58,965 bases of DNA, taken from Mycobacterium sp. 852002-40037_SCH5390672 (GTDB lineage: Bacteria > Actinomycetota > Actinomycetes > Mycobacteriales > Mycobacteriaceae). The DNA lies in contig NZ_LZTA01000095.1 of the NCBI RefSeq assembly GCF_001665875.1, forward strand, positions 1-58,965, written 5' to 3'. A model generated the notes under the pieces. That model saw only the letters and a program-made list of their open reading frames with translations, ran no database searches and had not been told where the DNA came from. Numbering within the stretch: the first letter of the stretch is position 1; every line of letters begins with the position of its first letter. The translations under genes and the position numbers were made by a program. Shown piece by piece: positions 16,702 through 24,882 of the stretch.

Positions 16702-18096
16702 TCACCCATCGATGTGTAGTCCGCCGTCGGATACCCGGGTGAACTCGGCTCGCATCGTCTCGACGTAGCGCAAGACCGACCTGCGGGCGACATCGGTGCC
16801 CGGGTAGGCGACCACCAACTGCGTTTTATCGTGCATGCGATTGACCCACATGCAGACCGTCTCCGACAGCCGGTTATCACCCCAAACACCGGCGCGCAGA
16901 CCGTCGAAGTAGTCACCGAACGGCAACTTGCGGATGTCGATGTAGGACAGCATCGGGACCGGACGGTCCGGAACCTCGATCGGATTCGTCGATGGGTCAG
17001 TCGATTCGAGCAGGTGATAGTACGGCACCGCGCCCAGAGCCGTGTTGCCGTCGAAGGACGCCTGGGCGGCACCCACCACCTCATCGAATGACGCACCGGC
17101 AGTCGGGATCGCCAACGGGACGAAACTGGCCAGCCAACCGACCGCGGTGACGTGCGCGGGGTCGCGCCGGTTGTCGAACGGGGTGAGCCCGAAATACGTT
17201 GCGGCGCCGGTCAACCGATGCTCCGTCAGGGCGGCGCACGCGAAGACGCCACCGCTGAAACGTGCCCCCGCCGCACGGCACGCCGCTTCGAACCGTCGGC
17301 CCTGGTCGTCATCGATCAGGTCGAACACGTCGATGGCCCCGGGCGTATCCGCGTTCGCCTCGCCCAGCTCCAGTGGAAACTTCGGCAACGCACCATTGTT
17401 CGCCGCGAGAAAGGCCCGCCACAACTGGATCTCGGGCGACTCTTCGCTCAGGCTCCTGGTGTACGCATGCTGATTCGCGCTGTATTCGCGATGGCTGGCT
17501 GCGGGTGGCAGCGGGCTCTGCGCCCGTTGCAACGCGGCGAAGTACATCGTCTGGATGTCGAGAAAGATCACGCCTGCGGACATGCCGTCAGCGCGCAAGT
17601 GGTCAACGGCGATATAGATGGTGAACCGGTCTTGGGCCTGAATGATTCCGAAGGTGAAGCAGTCCCATTGCAGCGGATCGGGCGTATCGAGAATCAGTTT
17701 GCGGATCTGGGTCGGAGCCATCCTGCCCAGATCCGCCGGTACCACGGTGATGACCTCCGGGTCGGCAATGACGTAGCGAAGGATTTCGTCGTCGTCGTCG
17801 CCGAAGGCAAAGCGGTCGTGGTAGGTGTCGTGTCGCCGCAGATGAGTATTGATCGCCTGCGTCATGGCATCGATATCGCATATGCCGCTGATTTCCCAGG
17901 CCCCGATGCATAACCGGGGGATATCACGGCCGCGGCTGACCTGGCGTCGGTAATAGCGAAGATGCTGCGCCTGCTGATAGCTGACCGGCGCGGGATGGTA
18001 CTGGGCTTCAGCGGCGCGCCGGTAGGTGGCCGCGGTGGGGTACCAGGAGACCACGGTGCCCTCGGCCGTCCAGTCCTCAACCGTGCCCAAAAACAT
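16702..18096 (-). CDS. PapA-like polyketide-associated acyltransferase
   Basis: This 464-residue protein resembles mycobacterial PapA1-PapA3, which acylate trehalose or related glycolipids. The active-site motif is His166-x3-Asp170-Gly (DHLRADGMSAG), where the usual second His is Asp-His. The N-terminal opening (TVVSWYPTAATYRRAAEA and PVSYQQAQHLRYY) and the late block (FGLTPFDNRRDPAHVTAVGW) are typical of the PapA group. It is the first gene of a minus-strand operon with the fused permease, a second acyltransferase and a membrane protein. GAAAGGT sits before the ATG. No polyketide synthase, FadD or MmpL gene is adjacent, so the acyl donor must be made elsewhere. Confidence 0.88.
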   Translation of the reverse strand: MFLGTVEDWTAEGTVVSWYPTAATYRRAAEAQYHPAPVSYQQAQHLRYYRRQVSRGRDIPRLCIGAWEISGICDIDAMTQAINTHLRRHDTYHDRFAFGDDDDEILRYVIADPEVITVVPADLGRMAPTQIRKLILDTPDPLQWDCFTFGIIQAQDRFTIYIAVDHLRADGMSAGVIFLDIQTMYFAALQRAQSPLPPAASHREYSANQHAYTRSLSEESPEIQLWRAFLAANNGALPKFPLELGEANADTPGAIDVFDLIDDDQGRRFEAACRAAGARFSGGVFACAALTEHRLTGAATYFGLTPFDNRRDPAHVTAVGWLASFVPLAIPTAGASFDEVVGAAQASFDGNTALGAVPYYHLLESTDPSTNPIEVPDRPVPMLSYIDIRKLPFGDYFDGLRAGVWGDNRLSETVCMWVNRMHDKTQLVVAYPGTDVARRSVLRYVETMRAEFTRVSDGGLHIDG

Positions 18097-19100
18097 GCGC
18101 TACCTTTCGTCCGTCAGCTGGCGACGCCGATCCGCATGACCCTAACGGCAACGCGCATGTATTGCTGAGCAAGTCGGTTGCCGAAACGGTCCTGTTTCGC
18201 AGGCCTGGCAAGCGTCTTGCGGCGCGCTGTGTCGACCAATGCGCCCCACAGATTGAGCTCAATGTGGGTTCAGTTGATCGCCCGCATGTTGTTGAGCTGC
18301 TCAAATAAATGACTCGCCGACGCTCCCGCGGCGCAATCATAAAATTCCCCTCTCGGGCCTGAGCAATCGCCCAGAAACTTCCGCCAACCGAATGCATGCT
18401 CGGTGTGAGATAGTCAACACGCGGGGGTCATTAATTCATGCAGCATTAACACAGGACTACTGCTCAAACAAGCATTTATCTCGACGTGAAGACCCCACCT
18501 GCCGATTCCCACCCACAGAGCGAGCGCTATCTGGGCGTGACCACATGTGATGCTTGCGGACCTGCCGAAACGGCGCCTTGGTTACCATATCGTGATGTAT
18601 GGCCGTATTGGAATAGTGTCAGCCAAAGATTTCTCGCGCCGGCGACCCGGGCAAACAACGAAACCATCCCCAAAAGTGCCGCAGCACTGCGTCCTACGTC
18701 TCTGCCGATCACAACTCTGCTAAGGAAGTTCGGCGAGAATCCTGGCCTCGGCAGCAAACTGTGGCCCAGGCCCGGCTCCGGCATGGCGACCCTCGAGGGA
18801 AGAGTGCAGGCGGCGTGATCTGCCTCTAATCCCTCGCCCGCCGAAAATCCTGTGCGCCAGACGGATAAGCGTCGAAGGTAGCCTTTCAGGCGTGGTTCGC
18901 CCCATCGTGAGCAGAGGGCCCGCCGGTTACGCGCAGAAGGCACCCTCCGCCCTCGATCTCAAGCTGGTTGAGTCGGCCCCGGCTGCGGCAGCGCACCGAC
19001 CGCTGCTACGCGAAGACAAATGCGTCCGGGATCGTCGATGATGGTCTGGACGCTCCGCCGTTTCTCGTCGCCGTGAAATTCCCAAGAAGGGATGTTGACG
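18097..19100. other. 1-kb gene-free region between the acyltransferase operon and malic enzyme
   Basis: No ORF here is convincing on either strand. The part from about 18120 to 18490 is richer in A/T than its surroundings and contains several TTGAGC/GCTCAA half-sites (listed separately), as expected of a regulatory region, perhaps bound by Lsr2 or a specific regulator. The remainder (18500-19090) shows only arginine/proline-rich shadows. The malic enzyme promoter is probably near its right end. Confidence 0.5.
18162..18304. promoter_or_regulatory. cluster of TTGAGC-type palindromes upstream of the papA operon
   Basis: Three palindromes lie 66-210 bases upstream of the PapA-like start: TTGCTGAGCAA (18162-18172), ATTGAGCTCAAT (18252-18263) and TTGAGCTGCTCAA (18292-18304). 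A lone GCTCAA occurs at 18462-18467. The shared half-site suggests binding of one dimeric regulator at several sites. No matching regulator gene is adjacent. Confidence 0.45.
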
Positions 19101-20765
19101 ATGCCCGATGAGCTCCGGGGGCCGGCCAGACTGTTCGATGCGTTGACCACCAAAGGCACCGCGTTCACCGAAGCCGAGCGCCGGCGGTTGGGCCTCTTGG
19201 GTCTGCTGCCGACGACGGTGAAGACGCTGGAGCAGCAAGCCGAGCACTGCTGGCGCGAATTTTCCACTCGTCGCGACGATCTCGACAAGCACATCTATCT
19301 GCGGGCATTGCAGGACCGCAACGAAACCTTGTTCTACCGGGTGTTACTTGACCATATTCGCGAGGCGCTGCCGATCGTCTACACACCCACCGTTGGTGAG
19401 GCCTGCCAGCGCTTCAGTGAGATCTACCGGCGGCCGCGCGGATTGTTCGTTTCCTATGCCGAGGCTGGTTGTCTGGACGAGGTGCTGGACAACCGGCCGC
19501 AGCGCGAGGTCGATGTGATCGTGGTGACCGATGGGCAGCGCATCCTCGGCCTGGGCGATCAGGGCATCGGCGGGATGGGGATCCCGATCGGAAAGCTGTC
19601 CCTCTACACCCTGATCGGCGGCATCGATCCCGCCCGCACCCTTCCGATCGTGCTCGACGTGGGAACCGACAACAGCGAACTCCTCGACGATCCCCAATAT
19701 CTGGGCTGGCGCCACCGGCGCATCGACGACGACGATTACTACGGGTTCATCGACAAGTTCGTCGCCGCGGTGCGCAAGCATCTGCCCAATGTGCTGCTGC
19801 AGTGGGAGGACTTCGCCACGACGCATGCGCTGCCCATCCTGGCTCGCTACCGCGACAAGCTCCTCACCTTCAACGACGACATCCAGGGAACGGCCGCCGT
19901 CACCCTCGGAGCGCTGCACGGCGCCGCCAAAGTCGCCGGCCGCCCGCTGTCGCAGCAACAGGTCGTGATGCTCGGCGCCGGTTCGGCCGGTATCGGAGTG
20001 CTCGACATGATTCGACGGCAAATGATGAACGAAGGGTTGTCCGAACAGGCTGCCTCCCAGCGTATCTGGGTTGTCGACGTGGTCGGCCTGCTCACCGATG
20101 ACCGCACCGACCTGTCCGACGCGCAGCGCGGATTCGCCCAGCCGGCCGGCCGCGTGGCGGGTTGGGGTCTATCAGGTCCCGCGCAGCTCGCCGACGTCGT
20201 CCACCATGTCGACGTGGGCGTGTTGCTCGGCCTGTCGACCGCGGCGGGCGCCTTCACCGAGAGCATCGTGCGCGAGCTGGCCGGCAAAACCGAGCGGCCG
20301 ATCATCTTCCCGCTCTCCAACCCGACGAGCCGCGCCGAGGCGCACCCCGCGGAGTTGGATCAGTGGACCGACGGGCGCGCCCTGATCGCCACCGGCTCAC
20401 CGTTCGCGCCGCTACACCGAAATGGCATGGAACGCCCTGTTGCCCAATGTAACAACGTCTATATCTTCCCCGCGATGGGACTTGCCGTGACCGCGGCTCA
20501 GGCGACCCGAGTGACCGACGAGATGATGCGGGTCGCCGCAGAGACGTTGGGCGAGGCCTCGCCCGCCCTTGCCGATCCCGACCAGCCGTTGCTGCCGGCG
20601 TGGTCAGCTGTGCCCGATGTCGCGGTGCGCATCGCGCACGCTGTCGCCGTGCAGGCCGTCGCGGACGGCGTCGCCTCGACGCGCAGCGGCGCAGAACTCA
20701 CCGAACGCATCGCGCAGGTGCGGTGGCTCCCGCAGTACTCGGCACCGGTTAACCGTTGCCGCTGA
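19101..20765 (+). CDS. NAD-dependent malic enzyme
   Basis: This 554-residue enzyme oxidatively decarboxylates malate to pyruvate. It has the malic-enzyme signature YTPTVGEACQRFSEIYRRPRG-like block near residue 95, the metal-binding FNDDIQGTAAVTLGAL block, an NAD-binding VVMLGAGSAGIGVLD, and the late FPLSNPTSRAEA motif. The wording differs in many places from my recollection of M. tuberculosis Mez (Rv2332), so I treat it as a separate paralogue of the larger SfcA/MaeA-like class. Two in-frame ATGs exist (19092 and 19101); AAGAAGG at 19084-19090 is better spaced for 19101. Monocistronic, with no linked transporter. Confidence 0.93.
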   Translation: MPDELRGPARLFDALTTKGTAFTEAERRRLGLLGLLPTTVKTLEQQAEHCWREFSTRRDDLDKHIYLRALQDRNETLFYRVLLDHIREALPIVYTPTVGEACQRFSEIYRRPRGLFVSYAEAGCLDEVLDNRPQREVDVIVVTDGQRILGLGDQGIGGMGIPIGKLSLYTLIGGIDPARTLPIVLDVGTDNSELLDDPQYLGWRHRRIDDDDYYGFIDKFVAAVRKHLPNVLLQWEDFATTHALPILARYRDKLLTFNDDIQGTAAVTLGALHGAAKVAGRPLSQQQVVMLGAGSAGIGVLDMIRRQMMNEGLSEQAASQRIWVVDVVGLLTDDRTDLSDAQRGFAQPAGRVAGWGLSGPAQLADVVHHVDVGVLLGLSTAAGAFTESIVRELAGKTERPIIFPLSNPTSRAEAHPAELDQWTDGRALIATGSPFAPLHRNGMERPVAQCNNVYIFPAMGLAVTAAQATRVTDEMMRVAAETLGEASPALADPDQPLLPAWSAVPDVAVRIAHAVAVQAVADGVASTRSGAELTERIAQVRWLPQYSAPVNRCR

Positions 20766-21062
20766 GGGTCTCGTCTGGCCTGTCACTTCGGCTGTCGAAG
20801 TAGCGAACCGCCGGTCGCAGGTACTGAATAACGGTGTGAGCATGACCACTGTTTCATGCGTGCACGACACGTGGCCGTAGTCGACAGCTCTGGATTTTGG
20901 GTTGGGAATGCCAGCGCAGCAGCACAATTGGCTACCGGTGATGACGGAGGCGCGGGACCGTGCGCGATGTTTCATGCAGGATTGAGAATCGGGAGCGCGT
21001 GGTACCAGGGGGACTTGAGCGGGGGCGAATGACGGATGCCTCCATGATCCCAGAGGAACTCA

Positions 21063-22397
21063 ATGCACTTCGCGGTATTGCCGCCGGAGGTCAACTCCGG
21101 CCGCATGTACGCAGGCCCCGGCTCGGGGTCAATCCTGGCCGCAGCGACGGCGTGGGATGAGCTGGCGAATGAGCTGCATGTCACGGCGGCCAACATCGAG
21201 TCGGTCATCTCGGGCCTCACCGGTGAGCCGTGGCAGGGGCCATCCGCGTCGGCGGCGGCGTCCGCGGCGGCAACGCAGGTGGCTTGGCTGAATGCCACCG
21301 CTGAGCAGGCTACGCAGGCTGGTGCTCAGGCCAAAGCCGCTGCGACGGCGTATGAGTCGGCGTATGCGATGACGGTGCACCCCTCGGAGATCGCCGCCAA
21401 CCGTTCCCAGTTGACGTCACTGGTCGCCACCAACTTGTTGGGCCAGAACACGCCGGCGATCGCGGCCACCGAGGTCGCCTACGGCGAAATGTGGGCCCAG
21501 GACGTCGCCGCGATGTATGGCTACGCCGGCGCCTCGCAGGCGGCCTCCCAGGTGACACCGTTCACCCCGCCGCAGCAGACGACCAATCAGGGCGGGCTTC
21601 CCGCGCAGGACGCCGCTGTCTCCCAGGCTGCCGGCACCTCGGCCGGACGTGTGCAGTCGGCGCTGTCGGGCAATGCAATGTCGGCGGTGCCAAATGCGCT
21701 GCAAACCCTCACGTCCTCGTCATCGGCGTCTTCGGGGCTGAGCGACCTCTCGGGCTTCATGAACCCCTACAACCTGGTGTCGCTCGGGTCGGGGTTTTTG
21801 GGAAATGGCGTGGGGTTGATCGGGGTATCGGGCGCCGCGGGGTTCATTTCCGACACCGAACACAAAATTGCGGAGCCAGGCGCGAGGGTGAAGGCTGCGC
21901 CGGAAAAACTCGAAGGGCCTGCAGTTTCGCGCTCGCCCGGAAAAGCGACGACGGTGTCCGCGGGAATGGGCCGCGCGTCCTCGTTGGGCAGCATGTCGGT
22001 GCCGCAGGGCTGGTCCACGGCGGCACCGGAAGTGCGCCTCACCGCGCTCGAATCGCCCGCCGCCGGCGCCGCACCGGCGAGTCGTGCGGCGTCTGGCCTG
22101 TTCGGCGGCCAAATGCCCCTGTTCGGTGGCGCGCCGCTGATGGCGACGCCCGGTCGCGGCGCACCCGATTCCCGGGGCCGCCGATCCGCCGACCCGAGCG
22201 ACACACCTGGGCGTCAGGTGCCCGCCGGAGGCGTTCTGCAGGAGCGTGGGCAGCCGCGCAAGGCGTCAACCGGATCCGCCGCCGAACTGCGCGAAATCAC
22301 CGATGTGCTAGGCAAACTCGCCGAACTGCGGGCCAATGGCGCGCTGACCGACACCGAGTTCGCCGAACAAAAGCACCGCCTCCTCGGCACCGGCTAG
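21063..22397 (+). CDS. PPE family protein (SVP subgroup) with C-terminal SHOCT domain
   Basis: The 444-residue protein starts MHFAVLPPEVNSGRMYAGPG and has the ~175-residue PPE bundle with the export tip EPWQGPSA. A Gly/Ser-rich region and the SVP-type motif MSVPQGWSTAAPE follow (about residue 318). Unusually, the last 40 residues (ELREITDVLGKLAELRANG, ALTDTEFAEQKHRLLG) form a SHOCT motif, a short helical domain thought to mediate oligomerisation or bilayer contact. GAGGAA lies 7 bases before the ATG. No PE partner is adjacent. Type VII secretion is expected from the family. Confidence 0.92.
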   Translation: MHFAVLPPEVNSGRMYAGPGSGSILAAATAWDELANELHVTAANIESVISGLTGEPWQGPSASAAASAAATQVAWLNATAEQATQAGAQAKAAATAYESAYAMTVHPSEIAANRSQLTSLVATNLLGQNTPAIAATEVAYGEMWAQDVAAMYGYAGASQAASQVTPFTPPQQTTNQGGLPAQDAAVSQAAGTSAGRVQSALSGNAMSAVPNALQTLTSSSSASSGLSDLSGFMNPYNLVSLGSGFLGNGVGLIGVSGAAGFISDTEHKIAEPGARVKAAPEKLEGPAVSRSPGKATTVSAGMGRASSLGSMSVPQGWSTAAPEVRLTALESPAAGAAPASRAASGLFGGQMPLFGGAPLMATPGRGAPDSRGRRSADPSDTPGRQVPAGGVLQERGQPRKASTGSAAELREITDVLGKLAELRANGALTDTEFAEQKHRLLGTG

Positions 22398-22406
22398 CCG
22401 AGCCTG

Positions 22407-22436
22407 CCCGCCGGTCCTCGTCGGATCGGCGGGTTT
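22407..22436 (+). terminator. likely intrinsic terminator after the PPE-SHOCT gene
   Basis: CCCGCCG (22407-22413) pairs perfectly with CGGCGGG (22427-22433) across a 13-base loop, followed by TTTG. It begins 9 bases after the PPE stop. The U-tract is short, as usual in mycobacteria. Confidence 0.5.
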
Positions 22437-22514
22437 GCGGTTCATGTCCTACCGCGCGCGGTTGACGGCCGGTTTTCCTGCCGCTACGGCTCCTGTCTTC
22501 TGCGGCTTGACTTC

Positions 22515-22552
22515 ATACATACAGTGTGTATGTTCATACATACGGTATGTAT
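22515..22552. promoter_or_regulatory. two TetR-type operators upstream of the DinB-like gene
   Basis: ATACATACGGTATGTAT (22536-22552) is a perfect palindrome of 8-bp arms around one base. ATACATACAGTGTGTAT (22515-22531) is the same site with one mismatch. The pair ends 18 bases before the ATG at 22571. A third related site precedes the tetR gene downstream, so the local TetR protein is the expected ligand. Confidence 0.75.
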
Positions 22553-22570
22553 CTGGAAGGTAGGGGTCTC

Positions 22571-23317
22571 ATGAGTGCCACGCTCGACGCGATAGCGGAA
22601 GAACGCAGAATCGTGCTGGAACTTTGCTCGCAGATGCCGGAACCGTTGTGGGCGAAGGAAAGTGGTTGCTTCGGCTGGTCGGTGCAGGACCTTGTGTCGC
22701 ACATGGCGTGCAGCTTCTGGTTGGCGGTCGATCCGTCGACGCTGCCCAGCCCAGGCGGCATGCCCGCCGAACGCGCTGCGGACCTCTATGTCGACTCGCG
22801 ACGCTCGATGACCCCCGAAGAGGTTGTGGCGGACTATGAATCGGTCAGCGCGCGGGGGCTGGAGGTGCTCGCGCCAATCGAGGGTCAGGACGTCGACATA
22901 CCCATAGGCGACGTCGGCACCTACCCGGCCTCCGTGGTGCCGACAACGTTCGTCTTCGAGGCCTTCATTCACACTCGATACGACCTGTTTGCGCCAGATG
23001 GGCCGTTGGAGGGAGACCCGCCACCCGTCGACGAGCTGCGGCTTGCCCCCACGCTCGATTGGATCGAAGCGGCACTGCCACAGCAGAATGTCAACCTGCT
23101 CAACGACTTACCCGCGGGCGTGGAGATTCGCCTCGACGGACTGTGCGCCCGGACCCTGCGTCTCGGCGGCCAGTCCGACGCCGCGGCGCGCATCACTTCC
23201 GATTCCCAGGCCTTCGTGCGGTGGGTCACCCAGCGCGGCACCTGGGAGGGCCTGGGCGTGCAGGCCGAGGGTGATCCGTCAGCGCTGGATATCGTGCGCC
23301 GGCTCAGGGTGTTCTGA
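22571..23317 (+). CDS. maleylpyruvate isomerase / DinB-like mycothiol-dependent family protein
   Basis: This 248-residue protein has an N-terminal four-helix DinB/MDMPI domain (about 1-150) beginning ATLDAIAEERRIVLELCSQM, with the conserved GWSVQDLVSHMA motif, whose His is one of the usual metal ligands; the later His in FIHTRYDLF is the other. The C-terminal domain (about 170-248) is the small sterol-carrier-like half. Such proteins are mycothiol-dependent transferases or isomerases; the substrate here is unknown. I chose ATG 22571 because GGTAGGGG is 5 bases upstream, while an upstream start would translate through the operators. It shares these operators with the following TetR gene, which suggests an inducible detoxification unit. 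Confidence 0.85.
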   Translation: MSATLDAIAEERRIVLELCSQMPEPLWAKESGCFGWSVQDLVSHMACSFWLAVDPSTLPSPGGMPAERAADLYVDSRRSMTPEEVVADYESVSARGLEVLAPIEGQDVDIPIGDVGTYPASVVPTTFVFEAFIHTRYDLFAPDGPLEGDPPPVDELRLAPTLDWIEAALPQQNVNLLNDLPAGVEIRLDGLCARTLRLGGQSDAAARITSDSQAFVRWVTQRGTWEGLGVQAEGDPSALDIVRRLRVF

Positions 23318-23363
23318 GGAACCCAGACCGCGACGCCCGGTCGGCGCTACCACAATCCACGAC

Positions 23364-23380
23364 CTGCATACGGTATGTAT
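23364..23380. promoter_or_regulatory. third TetR-type operator, upstream of tetR
   Basis: CTGCATACGGTATGTAT matches the perfect 17-bp site at 22536 in all but two positions of the left arm. It ends 35 bases before the tetR ATG, a position suited to autorepression. Confidence 0.65.
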
Positions 23381-23415
23381 GAGAATGCATGGGGCGGTGT
23401 GAAAGGTAAGGGTTG

Positions 23416-24033
23416 ATGGCGAAGGGCGGTCGCCGCACGCAGGCCGAACGCGCGGCCGAGACGCGTCATGCGCTGATGGGCGCGGCACGGCCACTGTTTG
23501 CGTCGGTGGGATTCGCCGACGCGTCCCTGGAAACCATCGTCCGCGACGCGGGGGTGACGCGCGGAGCGCTGTACCACCATTTCGCCGACAAGACAGAGCT
23601 GTTCGCGGCGGTCTTCGAGCAGGTAGAGGGGGAGATGGCCGCGCGGATGGGGGAGGCCGTCGCCGCCGCGGGGCACTCGGATCCGGTCGAGATCATGAGA
23701 CTGTGTTCGGGGCTCTGGTTGGACGCGTGCTCCGAACCCGAGATCCAGCGCATCGTCTTGCTCGAGGCGCTGGCGGTGCTGGGATGGGAACGCTGGAGCG
23801 ACATCGGGCACCGCTACAACATCGGATTCGTGACAGGGCTGCTCACCGAGGCCATCGAGTCCGGCAGCATCCCCCGTCAGCCCGTCGAGGCCACGGCGCT
23901 GACGATCATGGGCGCGCTGCGCGAGGCAACGCTCTACATTGCCCGCGCCGACGATCAGCGGCAGGCGCGTGCGGACGGCGGCGCGGTCATGGACCGACTG
24001 CTCGAGGCGTTGCGCGCCAACCATATTGGCTAG
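23416..24033 (+). CDS. TetR family transcriptional regulator
   Basis: The 205-residue repressor has an N-terminal HTH (about residues 10-60), with the signature ASLETIVRDAGVTRGALYHHF followed by ADKTELFAAVFE. The C-terminal ligand domain (about 75-195) resembles the TetR_C family with an ALREATLYIARA helix near the end. GGTAAGGG precedes the ATG at 23416; a TTG one codon earlier is less likely. It lies downstream of the DinB-like gene, on the same strand, with its own operator, so it probably controls both genes and relieves repression on ligand binding. Ligand unknown. Confidence 0.92.
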   Translation: MAKGGRRTQAERAAETRHALMGAARPLFASVGFADASLETIVRDAGVTRGALYHHFADKTELFAAVFEQVEGEMAARMGEAVAAAGHSDPVEIMRLCSGLWLDACSEPEIQRIVLLEALAVLGWERWSDIGHRYNIGFVTGLLTEAIESGSIPRQPVEATALTIMGALREATLYIARADDQRQARADGGAVMDRLLEALRANHIG

Positions 24034-24064
24034 TCCGTTGCCACCTGCGCGGCGATGAGCCTCG

Positions 24065-24775
24065 TCAAGCGGCGATGCTTCCCCCGCCGTCGGCCCGAAT
24101 GATCTGACCGGTGATATAGCCCGCGTCCTCATCGAGCAGCGCGCAGATCGCGTGTGCGATCTCGCGCGGTGTGCCGACACGGCGCAGCGGAATGGTCTGC
24201 AGGACACGAGCTTCCCGCTCGGACCCGGCTGGGCTGAGTTCGCGGTACATCTCGGTTTCGATGGGTCCGGGCGCCACCGCGTTGACCGTGATGCCGGACT
24301 GCGCGAGCTCACCAGCCCAGATCCGGGTGCACGCTTCCAGCGCCGCCTTCGTGGCCGCATAGGGCGTGCGCTCCGCGGTGCCCAGCGTGGTCAGGCTGGT
24401 GACGTTGACGATGCGCCCCCACCCGCCGGCGAGCATGCCCGGTAGCACCGCCTGGACCACCTGCACGGCAGCGCGCACATTCAGGTCGTACGTGGTGAAC
24501 AGGTCGTCCAAATCGATCGAGCCGATCCGGCCGAACCGGGCGACGGCGACGTTGTTGACCACCGCATCGACGCGCCCGTTCGTCAGGACGCGCTCGAGCA
24601 CGGCGTCCGTCTCCGCCCGGTCGGTGAGGTCCGCCTCGTAGAACTCGCCCGGGAAGTCGTCGGGCCGGGTGCGGGCGAGGCCGATCGGGATGTCGCCGGA
24701 CGCCGCGATGCGGTCGGCGACCGCGCGCCCGATTCCCTTCGATGCCCCGGTGATCAGTACTCGCCGTGCGGTCAT
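24065..24775 (-). CDS. short-chain dehydrogenase/reductase
   Basis: This 236-residue classical SDR has the cofactor motif TGASKGIG (residues 8-15), NNVA in place of NNAG, and the catalytic Ser-Tyr-Lys with YAATK. The C-terminus DGGGSIAA is typical of FabG-like enzymes. An acidic or basic residue after strand 2 is not clear enough to state NADH or NADPH. I chose ATG 24775 for the GGAGG 6 bases upstream. It diverges from the LysR gene, a common arrangement for a LysR-regulated target. The substrate cannot be inferred. Confidence 0.9.
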   Translation of the reverse strand: MTARRVLITGASKGIGRAVADRIAASGDIPIGLARTRPDDFPGEFYEADLTDRAETDAVLERVLTNGRVDAVVNNVAVARFGRIGSIDLDDLFTTYDLNVRAAVQVVQAVLPGMLAGGWGRIVNVTSLTTLGTAERTPYAATKAALEACTRIWAGELAQSGITVNAVAPGPIETEMYRELSPAGSEREARVLQTIPLRRVGTPREIAHAICALLDEDAGYITGQIIRADGGGSIAA

Positions 24776-24882
24776 GCCGTCCTCCTTCGAAAGCAATTCG
24801 TATGATTACTTAAACGTTTTGGAAAGCGTATCGCTCATAACTTTGTTGGTATGGGGGATGACATTGGTCTTATGGAGGATCG
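24776..24882. promoter_or_regulatory. divergent promoter region between SDR and LysR genes
   Basis: This 107-base A/T-richer gap separates two genes transcribed away from each other, the usual place for a LysR binding site that controls both. The stretch around 24795-24840 (TCGTATGATTACTTAAACG) is A/T-rich, but I cannot name a specific T-N11-A site with confidence. Confidence 0.5.

Noticed and set aside
18486..18943. Overlapping 110- and 138-residue ORFs in the gene-free region
   Set aside because: Neither has a ribosome binding site nor a recognisable pattern, and they overlap each other on opposite strands.
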